NCBI RefSeq assembly: GCF_937980635.1
Contig: NZ_CALJPG010000024.1
Location: forward strand, 80,343 to 144,342
Direction of reading: 5' to 3'
Length of the DNA: 64,000 nucleotides
Source of the DNA: an uncultured Campylobacter sp.
GTDB taxonomy: Bacteria > Campylobacterota > Campylobacteria > Campylobacterales > Campylobacteraceae
Shown here one piece after another: positions 27,240 to 36,962 of this stretch. The stretch's first letter is position 1. The number at the start of each line of letters is the position of its first letter. The notes beneath the pieces are model-generated. The model was not told the DNA's origin, ran no database searches, and saw nothing but the letters and a program-made list of their open reading frames with translations. A program made the position numbers and the translations under genes.

Positions 27240-29012
27240 TTAATAATCAAAGATATTTGGATCAATCACCAGCGCGCGATAGGCTACGTCGTCTCTAGAC
27301 GCAGACTCCACGTCCATTTCAAATTTAATGTCGTTGCTCTTCGGATCGATCTCCACGAGTACCATTTTGATCGTTTTATCGGGCTTTAGCAGATAGACGT
27401 TTGAGCTTGAGATGAAGTATGTGCTTTTATCCTTTTGCCACTCCACGTTGCTAGTAACCGCGCTATAGAAGTCAAATCCGCGCTCCTTGCCAAACTCCCA
27501 CGTCTGCTCGACGGTGCCCTTTTGCTCGTCGATCTTGTACTCGACCGCGCGAGAGTATTTTTGCTCTTTTAGCGCAGGCTGCTCCATGCCGCGGCCGTCG
27601 CCGTTGTCAAATACGCTGATGTGCTTTACGCTACCCTTGTTGTCGTAGCGCGGAGTGAGCCACGCGGTGTGCTGCGTCCACGACCAGTCAAAATCGCCCT
27701 CGCATTTTGAGTTTTCGCATTTGATTTTGTTGCCGTTTTTATCGACGGGCACTAACACTTTTTCTTTAAAGTCCGCGCTCCAGCCCTCAGGCGATGCGAG
27801 GATCCATTTTACCTTTTTGTCGCGGCCGATCTTAACTATGCCTTGGTGGCGAAGCGAAAGGATGATGCCGTCGTCGCTAGGGTCATATGAGATCGAGTTT
27901 ACGTGCGCCCAGTTGCGTCCCGTGCCGGTCGATGTCACATCGCCGAAAGGCAGATCGTCGCTTATTTTGATCTCTTTGGCGTCCATGTCGATATTTAGGC
28001 ATACGGCACGAGCGTCAAGAGCCTTGATGAGGTTGCTGCGGTAGACGTTTTTACCAAAAATTTCATTCAGATCCCACTCGTCCACGACCTTGCCGCTGCC
28101 ATCCACTTCGATGATGTGATCTCTGATCGTGTGCGAAATTCTGCCGTCAGGATGATGGTAGTTATATTTGGCAACGCGAAGCAGCAAGTGATCGCCCTTA
28201 AGCGGCATCACCTCGTGGCTAAGATCGATGTAGCCGCGCGGCAGCTCGCGATTATACACCTCCTTGCCCATCATATCGTAGCGCATATATCGCTGCGCCA
28301 TGCCCCAGCTAAGATCGCCGTTTGGCAGCTGGTGAAAGCCCATCATCATGCCGCCGTCCATCACTCTGCGCTCGCTGCGGTCGTAAAATTTCTGATAGTC
28401 CAGATACCATCTGACCTCGCCCTGAGTATCGACGACGAAATTTTCGGTGAAATCATTCCAGCTAGCCGCACCGCCGTTTTTCCAATCAAGCGGCTTATAA
28501 ACGCTCGTGATCGTGTTGTTGATGAGATAGAGCCTGTTTTTAAACGCGGGATCGACCTTTTTGACCTTCATCTTTTGCATGTGGCTAAATCTATAATCGC
28601 GGCTATACGTCACGATCGGCTGAGCGTAAATTTTATACTTTTCGACCTTCTTTTCGCCGTTAAAAACGTAGCTTACTTCGACCTCGTTTAGATAGTCGGG
28701 ATACAGCCCCCAGATCGGCACGCCGTCGTGCGTCAGTAGCGCATGCTCGGAGACGTTATAGGCGATGTCGATGCCGCCGTTAGGTTTTCCTAGCACCCGC
28801 ACGTGGATATCCTTGATGTCCTTGCCCGCCCTATCGATGACGGCCGTTAGAGGCGCCACGTCGTATGGGTTGATAAACACCGAGCCAAGTTCGCCTTGAG
28901 TTTTTACCTGATGCGCTAAAACGCCCGCACTCGCCGTCTGCGGCACCGCTATAAACGCGCCGCCCGCTAAGGCCGCAGCCAAAACGATAGAACCGAAAAA
29001 ATTCTTACGCAT
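27240..29012 (-). CDS. Periplasmic aryl-sulfate sulfotransferase AssT (copy 2)
   Basis: 590 residues, clearly paralogous to the copy at 19.3-21.1 kb but much diverged. Signal peptide ends near TASA (residue 29). Predicted catalytic residues are His266, His370, Arg388 and His448, with matching spacing. Cys432 and Cys437 form the expected disulfide pair, with a shorter loop than in copy 1. All key residues are present, so both copies should be active, perhaps on different phenolic donors or acceptors. No dsb gene is directly attached; DsbL and the CPHC DsbA nearby could oxidise it. Confidence 0.93.
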   Translation of the reverse strand: MRKNFFGSIVLAAALAGGAFIAVPQTASAGVLAHQVKTQGELGSVFINPYDVAPLTAVIDRAGKDIKDIHVRVLGKPNGGIDIAYNVSEHALLTHDGVPIWGLYPDYLNEVEVSYVFNGEKKVEKYKIYAQPIVTYSRDYRFSHMQKMKVKKVDPAFKNRLYLINNTITSVYKPLDWKNGGAASWNDFTENFVVDTQGEVRWYLDYQKFYDRSERRVMDGGMMMGFHQLPNGDLSWGMAQRYMRYDMMGKEVYNRELPRGYIDLSHEVMPLKGDHLLLRVAKYNYHHPDGRISHTIRDHIIEVDGSGKVVDEWDLNEIFGKNVYRSNLIKALDARAVCLNIDMDAKEIKISDDLPFGDVTSTGTGRNWAHVNSISYDPSDDGIILSLRHQGIVKIGRDKKVKWILASPEGWSADFKEKVLVPVDKNGNKIKCENSKCEGDFDWSWTQHTAWLTPRYDNKGSVKHISVFDNGDGRGMEQPALKEQKYSRAVEYKIDEQKGTVEQTWEFGKERGFDFYSAVTSNVEWQKDKSTYFISSSNVYLLKPDKTIKMVLVEIDPKSNDIKFEMDVESASRDDVAYRALVIDPNIFDY

Positions 29013-29200
29013 ATTCGCTCCTTTTGGGTAAATTTATCAAATTTTACTACTACCAAATCACATAATAATCATACTAGCTTTAAATCAAATTTAAAGTTAA
29101 ATTCTAATATATCTACTTAAATTTTAGAACGCAAGCGAGACGGGTAACAGGCTAAAATTTGATATAATTAGCCCTGCTTTATCAAATTTAAGGAGAGAAA

Positions 29201-29410
29201 ATGCCATTCGTAAATATAAAAGTAGCCGCTCCAGAGCCTACAAAAGAGCAAAAAAAGCAAATCATCGCCGAGATTACGGACACGCTAGCACGCGTATTAG
29301 ACAAAGACCCAGCCGCAATACTCGTAATGATCGAAACGCTCGGTATGGACAGCATCGGTAAAAGCGGTCTAAGTCTTGAGGAGATCAAACAAAATAAAGA
29401 GAAAAAATGA
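29201..29410 (+). CDS. 4-oxalocrotonate tautomerase family protein
   Basis: 69-residue protein with the catalytic N-terminal Pro (MPFVNIKVA; Met is removed) and typical length of small tautomerases that work as hexamers. Catalyses keto-enol tautomerisation; natural substrate in Campylobacter unknown. AAGGAG site 9 bases before ATG. Stands alone, convergent with the NAD(P)-binding gene. Confidence 0.88.
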   Translation: MPFVNIKVAAPEPTKEQKKQIIAEITDTLARVLDKDPAAILVMIETLGMDSIGKSGLSLEEIKQNKEKK

Positions 29411-29433
29411 GCGAATTTTTATAGGATTTTGAG

Positions 29434-30025
29434 CTAAAAATCACGCTCGCAGCGGGCGATACTTGCGCCGCTAAGCGGTCTAAATTTGCCGAGCATGCAT
29501 ACAGGCAGCAGTTTAAAAACCACCCCCTGCGATCCGCTCTATCGGGCGAGCGTCAGATCTCTTACCGAGGATTAACGGCAGATGAGCGATCTGGAAGTCC
29601 TCAAAACCAAGCTCGCTCACGCGCTGCTCGATTTGACCTTTGGCGCGTAGATAAAAGCTTGGCGAGCCCTCGTTCGCACCCGGAGATGATACAAGCACAA
29701 AGCGCCGTACGCCCGCTGCCCTGCCCCACTTTGCTGCGGCATAGACGTAGTCCACGTCCACGCGCAAAAACGCCTCGCGCGAGCCCGCTTGTTTCATCGT
29801 CGTACCTAGCGCACAAAAAATTTCATCAAATTTATGTGGCGCGATATCCGAGATACCCTCAAAATCAATGATCCGCGCGCGAAGCTTAGGGCGGCAAAAG
29901 CCTATCTCGCGGCGCACCCACGCCTCTACCTCATCGTAACCCGAGCTCTCGCAAAGCTCGCGCACCAGCTCCCTGCCTACGACGCCCGTAGCGCCTAGCA
30001 CTAAGGCGGATTTTCCCATTTTCAC
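29434..30025 (-). pseudogene. NAD(P)-binding Rossmann protein with frameshifted 3' end (paralogue 1)
   Basis: Start at 30025 gives GKSALVLGATGVVGREL (dinucleotide-binding GxTGxxG) and IFCALGTTMKQAGS, as in short atypical SDR proteins of about 210 residues. The frame stops at 29513 after IAGGGF, but the next frame continues with GVVFKLLPVC and GKFRPLSGASIAR, which matches the paralogue at 33.1-33.7 kb. A single-base change at the G-run (GGGGGTGG) at about 29,523-29,530 explains the break. The extension then ends at 29434, short of a normal C-terminus. Probably non-functional, or an assembly error. Function of the family is poorly defined. Confidence 0.65.
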
Positions 30026-30269
30026 TCCTTAAATTTCTTTAAATTTTAACGCGCTTTGCAGTCAAATTTAACTCCGGCGCTACGTTATTCTAAATTTTAC
30101 GCGCATATCGTCTGCGCGGCATGGCACGTCGCACGATCTATAAATGCGTAAAATTCAAAGGCACCTGCCTGCGCAGTTTGTCGCTACGAAGCTAATCAAG
30201 TCCTGCTCGCACGTAAAGAAGCAACTTAACAGCGCAAGCTATAAGTGAGCTTGCGCCTCACCCGATCCG

Positions 30270-31031
30270 CTATTTGGCGGCTGCTATATAATTAAATTTC
30301 GGTTCGCTAAGTTTAAATTCGAAGCTAGCCAAATCCACCTCTCCGATGCATGCATCGCTATCGTAAAGCGTGAGCAAAAATTCTGCCGTTTGTTCGCTAC
30401 TGTGGTATTGCGAAAACGCCGCATCGTAATCAAATCCGCGCTTTCCCGAAGCTACGTCGCAAAACTCGCTTTTAGTCGCGGCGGGAGCTAGAACTTTAGC
30501 CTGCATTTTGGCCTCTTTATCCTGCGCCAGCTCGTGGCTCAAACCCTCGGTGAAAGCGCTTACGAAAAATTTTGTAGCGCAATACGGCACGACGCCGGGT
30601 GCCAGAAAATAGCCGCCCACGGAGGAGATGTTTATAAGCTGAGTTTGTTTGCGTTTGTAATCTCGCGTAAATAAGCTCGAAAGTATCGCGAGTGCGGTTA
30701 CGTTTAGGTCTATCATTCTTACCGTTTTTTGTAAATCCTGCTCTCCCACTAAGCCAAAATCTCCAAAGCCAGCGCTATTAATTAGCGCCTTTAGCTCGTA
30801 GCTTTTTAGCTCGTCCCAAAGCGCTAGGACGTTCTCGCTGCGTGCAAGGTCGCAAATTTTAACGAGGGCGTCTGATTCAGGCGATATTTTAGCGATCTCG
30901 TCCTTTAAGCTTTGCAGCAGCTCCGCTCTGCGCGCGATTAGGATCAAATTTTCTCCGCGCCTCGCAAACGCCTTTGCCGCGGCCGCTCCGATACCCGAAC
31001 TTGCGCCGGTGATGACGATATATTTTTTCAT
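30270..31031 (-). CDS. Short-chain dehydrogenase/reductase
   Basis: 253-residue classical SDR. Cofactor motif TGASSGIG (residues 8-15), NSAG near 85, catalytic Ser136/137, Tyr150 and Lys154 (YCATK). Resembles the DltE/YqjQ-like group annotated simply as SDR oxidoreductases. Substrate unknown. Cytoplasmic. Complete, with normal start and stop, in contrast to several broken redox genes around it. Confidence 0.88.
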   Translation of the reverse strand: MKKYIVITGASSGIGAAAAKAFARRGENLILIARRAELLQSLKDEIAKISPESDALVKICDLARSENVLALWDELKSYELKALINSAGFGDFGLVGEQDLQKTVRMIDLNVTALAILSSLFTRDYKRKQTQLINISSVGGYFLAPGVVPYCATKFFVSAFTEGLSHELAQDKEAKMQAKVLAPAATKSEFCDVASGKRGFDYDAAFSQYHSSEQTAEFLLTLYDSDACIGEVDLASFEFKLSEPKFNYIAAAK

Positions 31032-31140
31032 TTTCTATCCTTTTTAGATTCTTTGGCTTGAAATTTTACCGAAGCTCGCCGCGTATTCACGTGCGAACTC
31101 ATCTTAAATTTATAAACTCGCCCGCGTTTTGCGGGGCGTT

Positions 31141-31711
31141 TTATTCGTCGCTTATCGGCGTGCGCTTGGTATCTACCGCTTTGCCGTCCAGATAGTACCG
31201 ACCGCCGGCGACGTAGTGGAGCGTCTTTAACTCGTCAGGGATCTTTTCAAACAGCCAGTGCCCGCCGTCAAAGACCCTCTCGTCCGCATACGCCGCGACG
31301 ACCTCGCCGATGAAAAGATCATAGCTCTGCTCATTGTGAGGCTCGGGGATACGCTTGCAAACGAGCCATGCCGCGCAGCCTCGCACCATAGGCACGCCCT
31401 GCTCGTAAAACATCTCCACGCCCTCAAGCTTGCCCGCGTCGGCGCGCATACTTATCGTGCCCATTTTGGCCACCAGCTGCGCTTGAGAGACGAAAGGGAC
31501 TTGCACGGCGAATTTGCCGCTCTTTTCAAAAAGCGAGCGGGTAAAAGAGCCCGCGCCTATGACGGCCGTTAGCTTGTCGTAGTCCAGAGGGCAGACCCAT
31601 GACGCGCTCATCACGTCCCGCACGCCGTCAAATTCGGCCGAGACCATGACGGTCGGCCCGTGATTTTATCAAGCGATACGCCTTGTGAAGTTCGACAGGT
31701 TTTAATGTTAT
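31141..31711 (-). pseudogene. Flavin reductase-like FMN-binding gene, N-terminus broken
   Basis: From 31647 the frame gives a protein of the DIM6/NTAB flavin reductase family (VSAEFDGVRDVMSASWVCPL, FTRSLFEKSGKFAVQVP), but the usual first 20 or so residues are missing. They are encoded just upstream in another frame (TLKPVELHKAYRLI). The in-frame continuation HGPTVMVSA shows that one extra A in the A-run at 31664-31667 causes the shift. An AAAGGAG site is still present at 31717-31723, but the codon where ATG would be expected reads ATA (31709-31711). Two lesions argue for real decay. Translation from the internal ATG is the alternative. Confidence 0.65.
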
Positions 31712-31779
31712 TTTTTCTCCTTTGATTTGATAAAATTTAAATTTTATTTTTTGCCGATAATGCCCTAAATTTGGCAAAT

Positions 31780-32739
31780 TTAAATAAAATCGGCCATAAG
31801 CTCGCCGACGATTTCTTTGGCGCTTTTTATCTCTTTTATTAAGCTAATACCCGAATTTACGTATATTATGCCGTTTTCTATATCGCCGTCTATCATTGCA
31901 AGCCTTAGCGGATTTAGTCGCTCGATTTTTTGCGCCACTACTTCCTTGTCGCCGTTTAGATACATTGCGTTTAGCTCTTTGGCAAATTTACTCGGCACTA
32001 CGCGTTGATAGTCCGAAACAAAAAATAGCTCGCTAGAGCCCATAGATACGATGCTCTCTTTTGCCGGTTGCGCTGCCGGGCACTCGGTGCTAGCGATAAA
32101 TCTAGTACCCACGTAAACACCGCTAGCCCCAAGTGCAAAGGCTGCTCGTACGCCTCTAACGTCGTTTATCCCGCCCGCAGCCATCACGGGCACGCTCACG
32201 GCATCGGCGATGATCGGCACGATGCTAAAAGTACCTATTTTATTTTGCGGGAGCACTCCACCCTCATCGTATCCCGTGGCAATTATAATATCTGCGCCCT
32301 CTTCTTGTGCCGCGCGAGCCGAATTTGCGCTTGGCGTAAGCGCCCTATGCACCAAAACTCCGCCGTTATCTTTGATAAATTTAAATAGCTCCGTTTCCAC
32401 AATGCCGACAAAGAAAAACGCCTTTACGCCAGCCTCAAATGCCGTTTCCATAACCTTTAGCGCATATTTTTTGTCATTATCGTTTCGACAAACGATATTT
32501 ACGCCGTAAGGTTTATCGGTTAGCGCCTTTATGCGTTCAAATTCTCGTTTATATCGCTCTTTCGTATTTAAATTTTCAGCGTCTCTGCCGGCATTTGGCC
32601 CCAGCACGCCCATTCCGCCGGCATTTGATACGGCAGCTACTAATGCGGCGTTTGTTATGTTATTCATCGGAGCTTGCACGATAGGCAAGCTGATGCCCAA
32701 AATCTCGCACAGCTTTGTCGATTGATTAAAATTTTTCAT
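31780..32739 (-). CDS. Nitronate monooxygenase / 2-nitropropane dioxygenase family
   Basis: 319-residue FMN-dependent TIM-barrel protein. N-terminal PIVQAPMNNITNAALVAAVSNAGGMGVLG and phosphate-binding AAGGINDVRGVRAAFALGA are typical. The usual EAGGH segment reads GYDEGGV, so the conserved His is absent, which occurs in some subgroups. Oxidises alkyl nitronates or acts as an uncharacterised flavin reductase. It lies 68 bases upstream of the decayed flavin reductase gene and was probably in one operon with it. Confidence 0.85.
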   Translation of the reverse strand: MKNFNQSTKLCEILGISLPIVQAPMNNITNAALVAAVSNAGGMGVLGPNAGRDAENLNTKERYKREFERIKALTDKPYGVNIVCRNDNDKKYALKVMETAFEAGVKAFFFVGIVETELFKFIKDNGGVLVHRALTPSANSARAAQEEGADIIIATGYDEGGVLPQNKIGTFSIVPIIADAVSVPVMAAGGINDVRGVRAAFALGASGVYVGTRFIASTECPAAQPAKESIVSMGSSELFFVSDYQRVVPSKFAKELNAMYLNGDKEVVAQKIERLNPLRLAMIDGDIENGIIYVNSGISLIKEIKSAKEIVGELMADFI

Positions 32740-33103
32740 ATTCTTTTTCCTTCTTTTTCCGTTAAATTTTCAGCTAACGTACCTGCCCTCGGCGCCTCTT
32801 TGCAGGTTTGTCACTATTTTTGGCGTTTTGTCGGCTTTGGATATTTTCGGCGCTAGCTTTTTAGCTCAAACCTCGTCCGCCGCGCTAAATTTGAACCCGC
32901 GCGCCGGGAACGATAAACGCGCAAAAACGCCAACGCGCACGGAAGTCAAAGCCCCAAATTTTCTATCAAATTTCGCTTTTAGGTAGCGGTAAATTTAAAC
33001 GCTCGCCGAGGCAATCGCGTAAATTTAATTATCCGTGGATAAATTTAAGAGGCGAGGGCTTGCAAAATTTGCCCAATCCTACAAGCCCATCAAATTCGAG
33101 CTA
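32740..33103. other. Spacer, nothing recognised
   Basis: 364 bases; contains the upstream region of the nitronate monooxygenase gene. AAATTT-rich. No gene seen. Confidence 0.35.
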
Positions 33104-33737
33104 CTACGCAAACTCTTTTGGATGATAAATTTGCACGCCCTTGCCGTCCGTTTGAGCGGTGGCGATGACGGTGGCGCGCGTTTTGCGCGCTCATCGGGCG
33201 GTAGTTCGCTAAGACGCCCCTCGGCAAAAGCCCGAACAACCAGATCGTAAAGAGCTCGCTGAGGCGCAGCTCGTTACGTTCGCTTTTTATCGCGGGCAGC
33301 CTGGCGATTTGCAGGCTTTCATAGCCCAGCGCGCCGATCTTTTTCTCGGCCTTGCCCTTTGCCCTCATGTAGAAAAATCTCGACCGTTCGTCTGCGCCGT
33401 AGGCGGAGATGAGCACGAAGCGGCGAGTGCCCGCGGCGATGCCCCATTTTGCGGTGTTTACGGGGTAGCTCACGTCCACTTTGTAAAACTGCCTGCGGCT
33501 GCCGGCTTGCTTCATCGTCGTGCCAAGCGCGCAGAAAATCTCGTCTACGCCTCGCGGCTCTATCTCTTTGATTTTGTCGAAATTTACGATCTGCACCTCA
33601 AGCTTTTCGTGGCTAAATTTCAGCTCTCTGCGCGCCCAAACGACGAGTTTATCGTAGTTTTGGCTTTTGCAAAGCCCTCGCACGATCTCGCGCCCGACCG
33701 CTCCCGTAGCGCCCACGACCAAAGCCGTTTTTCCCAT
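33104..33737 (-). pseudogene. NAD(P)-binding Rossmann protein, frameshifted near its end (paralogue 2)
   Basis: Paralogue of the gene at 29.4-30.0 kb: GKTALVVGATGAVGREI, IFCALGTTMKQAGS, FVLISAYGAD. After NYRPMSA the original frame becomes a low-complexity RHRHRHR string and runs on to 33090. The alternative frame reads RATVIATAQTDGKG and ends IYHPKEFA plus TAG at 33104-33106, a plausible native C-terminus. A one-base change near 33,175-33,180 is the simplest explanation. The catalytic front is intact, so partial function is possible. Confidence 0.65.
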
Positions 33738-33898
33738 TTTTGCTCCTTTGATTAAATTTTATCGGCGGCGCGAAAATCGCTCGGTAGTAGCCCCCTAAAT
33801 TTCGTCTTAAGCTCTACTGAGCGAGCCTAAGCCTCGGCGCGCTTGGATTAAATTCTTTCGCGGCGCGCGAAATTTAACGGGCTTAAAAATTTTACCCA

Positions 33899-34381
33899 CT
33901 ATTTTCTGTGGATCTTATAGCCCTTGCCGCTTTTTGTTTTTAGCAGCGAAATTTTGCCGTCCTTCGAGACGTAGTAGCCGCCCTTAACTTTACTTAAAAT
34001 TTCGCTCTGCGGCAAGCTCGCCCAAAAAATTTCTACCCTGCTTTTATCTGCGGAAAATATCCCGTAGATCGCAAGCGTAGCGTTATCCGGATCATCTAAC
34101 CTCACGTCCGCGACGTCAAAGACCTGCACGCAGCCATTCTTGATCTTTGAAAAGCTTTGCCCTGCGGCGACTAAGCAGCCGTGCTCATCCGTGCCGCCGC
34201 CTACCATCGGCCCCTGCACGGCGGGCACCTTGCAGACGTCCTCACTCGTGCTGCAGTCCGCAGCCGCGCTTTCACTCCTCTCATTCATTGCATTTGCCGC
34301 CTTGCCCAGCTTTGCATCGTGCGCCGCGCAGCCGCACAAAAGCGCCGCCGCAAAGGCCGCAATTAAAATTTTACCTCTCAT
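33899..34381 (-). CDS. Putative lipoprotein, unknown function
   Basis: 160 residues with signal peptide and lipobox LLCGC (lipid-modified Cys18). The mature part has several more cysteines (near residues 43, 50, 69 and 84) and no family I recognise. It starts 21 bases after the tannase-family gene ends, with an AAAGGAG site in between, so they form an operon. Location in a membrane facing the periplasm is likely. Confidence 0.75.
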   Translation of the reverse strand: MRGKILIAAFAAALLCGCAAHDAKLGKAANAMNERSESAAADCSTSEDVCKVPAVQGPMVGGGTDEHGCLVAAGQSFSKIKNGCVQVFDVADVRLDDPDNATLAIYGIFSADKSRVEIFWASLPQSEILSKVKGGYYVSKDGKISLLKTKSGKGYKIHRK

Positions 34382-34402
34382 CTTTACTCCTTTAAATAAA
34401 TT

Positions 34403-35986
34403 TTATCTGCATTCAAAGCTGCTCGCGTTGTTTTCGTCGCCACCCACGTAGATAGCGACTTTTGGATACGCGCAGATCGGGATCTGCTTACCGGCGCGAC
34501 TCGTGCTTTTGCCTAGCAGGCTAGATGGAGCCGTTCCCTGCTCGCGCCACGCTTCAAGCGCGCTTAGCGGATCGACGTCATCGATGCCGTTACCGCCGCC
34601 GCAGTGATTCATCCCTGGCAAGGCAAAAAATCGCGCAAATTCGTCCGCATTCGCGCTCGTTTCCACTAGCTTTTTGAACCAATCGCGCTGATCCATCGCC
34701 GAAAACACGGGATCGGAAACGCCCGTTACGATAATGAGCTTACCGCCGTTAGCGCGGAAGCTATCAAGCTTGGTCGAAATCGCATCGTTTATCGCCGCGG
34801 TCTCGAACGTTCGCTCTACGTCCTTATCAAAATCAAAGCCCATCAGATCAAACTCCGGTTGCGGCGGCGTCAAGAAATAATAATTCATCGAACCCTTTGA
34901 GAGCACGATATTTCTAGCATTTGGCTCGGCGCTTTGCGAGTCGCCAAGCTTCCACATGCGCCAGCCAGGCTGATTTACCCCGGCATCGTAAAACCAGCCG
35001 CTGTAAATTTGCTCGCCCTTACTATTTTTTGCGCCCTCAAATATCGCCTTTATCGCAGAAATTTTATCTTTGGGCAGATCAAGTCCGCTAGGATCAAACT
35101 CGCAATGCTCCCAAGCGCCGATGATTCCGTCTTTTAGGCCGTCTAGCGCATCGCATTTATCCAGAACCGCCCTGCTTAGCTTATCCAAATCCTCCTGCGT
35201 AAGGGCGTTTGCAAAAATTTTATCCCCCGCGGCGTTTTTAGGCGCGATCTTCATAAGCTGTCGGTTATCCCACTGCTCCGCGATCGCCGCGCGCGAAAGT
35301 CTAAAGCCTGGATTTGCCGCGATTACGCCGTCAAATTCCAGCGGATACCTCTGCGCCGCCATCAGAGCTGAGCGCCCGCCGTTTGAGCAGCCCATAAAGT
35401 AGCTGTGCGCGGGCGCTTTTTTATACGCCGAAAAAACCAGCTGCTTTGAGACGCTCGCGACCTTGCCGATGGCCTGATACGCATAATCTAACCGCGCCTG
35501 TTGCTCAAGTCCAAACTCGGGCGTAGGCGTAGGGTGTCCCGAATCGGTCGTGACGACCGCATAGCCTCTCATAAGCGCGGGCGTTGCGGTGCTAGTGCGG
35601 ATAGATACGGCGCCAAGAGCCGGTGCTACAAAGCCGTCCAAACCGCCTCCGCCCTGAAATAGAAGCTTGCCGTTCCAGTCGCCCGGCAAGCGCAGCTCAA
35701 ATTTTATGCCGTAATGCTTGCCGTCCGAGCCCGTGCGGGAGGCTATCTCGCCGTGAATTATACAGTGAGGCGCGGCTTTTAGCGTCTTTTTGGCGCCTCC
35801 CGTTAGCGCAGACATCTTATCGGCGCCGATTTCGCCGCTTTGATTCCAGATCGCTTCACTGATCTTTGTATCGTAAATTTTCGTGCCCTTTAGCGCTGCG
35901 CAAGCTCGCTCGTCAAAATCGCTCGCAAGCGCTCCTTGTAAGCCCAAAGCAGCCGTAAAGGTTGCAACTAAAATTTTATATTTCAT
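34403..35986 (-). CDS. Tannase/feruloyl esterase family hydrolase, exported
   Basis: Start placed at 35986 because an AAGGAGCGG site lies just upstream and the protein then begins directly with a signal peptide (cleavage near ALA, residue 21); the frame itself is open to 36049. 527 residues. Nucleophile Ser201 in GCSNGGR, later acid Asp in GVSDPVFS, and His in GMNHCGGG give the triad of the family; flanking Cys200 and the Cys after the His fit its known CS-D-HC arrangement. Hydrolyses phenolic esters, which would fit with the two aryl-sulfate sulfotransferases. Operon with the downstream lipoprotein. Confidence 0.85.
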   Translation of the reverse strand: MKYKILVATFTAALGLQGALASDFDERACAALKGTKIYDTKISEAIWNQSGEIGADKMSALTGGAKKTLKAAPHCIIHGEIASRTGSDGKHYGIKFELRLPGDWNGKLLFQGGGGLDGFVAPALGAVSIRTSTATPALMRGYAVVTTDSGHPTPTPEFGLEQQARLDYAYQAIGKVASVSKQLVFSAYKKAPAHSYFMGCSNGGRSALMAAQRYPLEFDGVIAANPGFRLSRAAIAEQWDNRQLMKIAPKNAAGDKIFANALTQEDLDKLSRAVLDKCDALDGLKDGIIGAWEHCEFDPSGLDLPKDKISAIKAIFEGAKNSKGEQIYSGWFYDAGVNQPGWRMWKLGDSQSAEPNARNIVLSKGSMNYYFLTPPQPEFDLMGFDFDKDVERTFETAAINDAISTKLDSFRANGGKLIIVTGVSDPVFSAMDQRDWFKKLVETSANADEFARFFALPGMNHCGGGNGIDDVDPLSALEAWREQGTAPSSLLGKSTSRAGKQIPICAYPKVAIYVGGDENNASSFECR

Positions 35987-36163
35987 TGCCGCTCCTTTTG
36001 CAATTTTATTAATCGTAATTCTAACATAAAAATTTATCGTGAATTTCAAGCGTATTTGAGAAATTATGGAATTTCTCGCGGAGCCATGCGGAATTTCAAA
36101 TTTTAATTAAAAGGACGAAGCGTTTGGGCGATCCGCAGAATCTGGTTCGTCGATTAAGCGATT

Positions 36164-36705
36164 TCATAAATCGCAACGAAATACTTCGATCGCCCAGAAC
36201 CAAACCGCGTGCCCGAAAAATTCCGAAACGTGCTCATACCACGGAAGCTGGAAAAGCGGCGGCGTAAGTCCTAAAAGCGGTAGCGTGATGCAATGCACCG
36301 CGATATTTACGACGATACCGAACGCGACGCCCTGAAATAGCGTAATTTTAGGAAATTTCTCGGCAGCAACGCAATAAAACACAGCAAAGCAGACCGAAAA
36401 GATGATGTGCGTTAGCATGATTGAGTTAAACGCGTGACCTGCGAAGGTGTAAATCGCGGCATTTGGGTCGCTAAGCCCAATATAATCGCGCAAAAAGACA
36501 TAGGGTGGATTTAAGAAATTTCGCGAGCAGTCGATCGTGTCTGCGGAACGGATGAGTTTCTCAGCGCCGCATGCCGCCTCGAACATATCCTGCGGCGAAC
36601 GCGGAGGTAGCGGCACTTCGCCGCCCCATTTTACGAATGCGCCGATGATGCCTGCAGGGATACCAAAAGCGCCATTAGACCGAAGTGAGTTTGTGTTTTT
36701 TGCAT
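36164..36705 (-). CDS. yagU: YagU-like DUF1440 inner-membrane protein with N-terminal frameshift
   Basis: Very similar to E. coli YagU: FVKWGGEVPLPPRSP, CSRNFLNPPYVFLRDYIGL, TFAGHAFN, LPWYEHVSEFFGHAVWFW. Several helices; YagU is linked to acid resistance. The proper start is ATG at 36705 with AAGGAG (MQKTQTHFGLM), but this frame leaves the conserved sequence (AFGIPAGIIGAF) by one base near 36,676-36,680. The open frame from 36739 has no ribosome site. So the gene has a one-base lesion at its front or the assembly is wrong there. Confidence 0.75.
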
Positions 36706-36962
36706 GATAGCTCCTTGTGTGATTTGTAAAACGTCGCAATGATAGTATAAATTCCTTTAAATAAAAATGAGTAATTTGAAATCTGTTATAAAAATTCTAG
36801 CGATGTTTGACTTAAATTTAATAGACGAAATTTGCTCGCGAAATCTCGCTTTTTCGCGCCTTCGCCTGTCTAAATTTTATCCGCTATAGATCTTTGCTGA
36901 AGCAAAATTTTAAATTCCAAAGGTGCGTGCTTAATTTTAAATTCTGCTGTTGTCGCGGAGCA

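Noticed and set aside
29520..29530. Poly-G phase variation in the NAD(P)-binding gene at 29.5 kb
   Set aside because: The run is only five Gs, below the length at which slippage is normally frequent; a plain frameshift is simpler.
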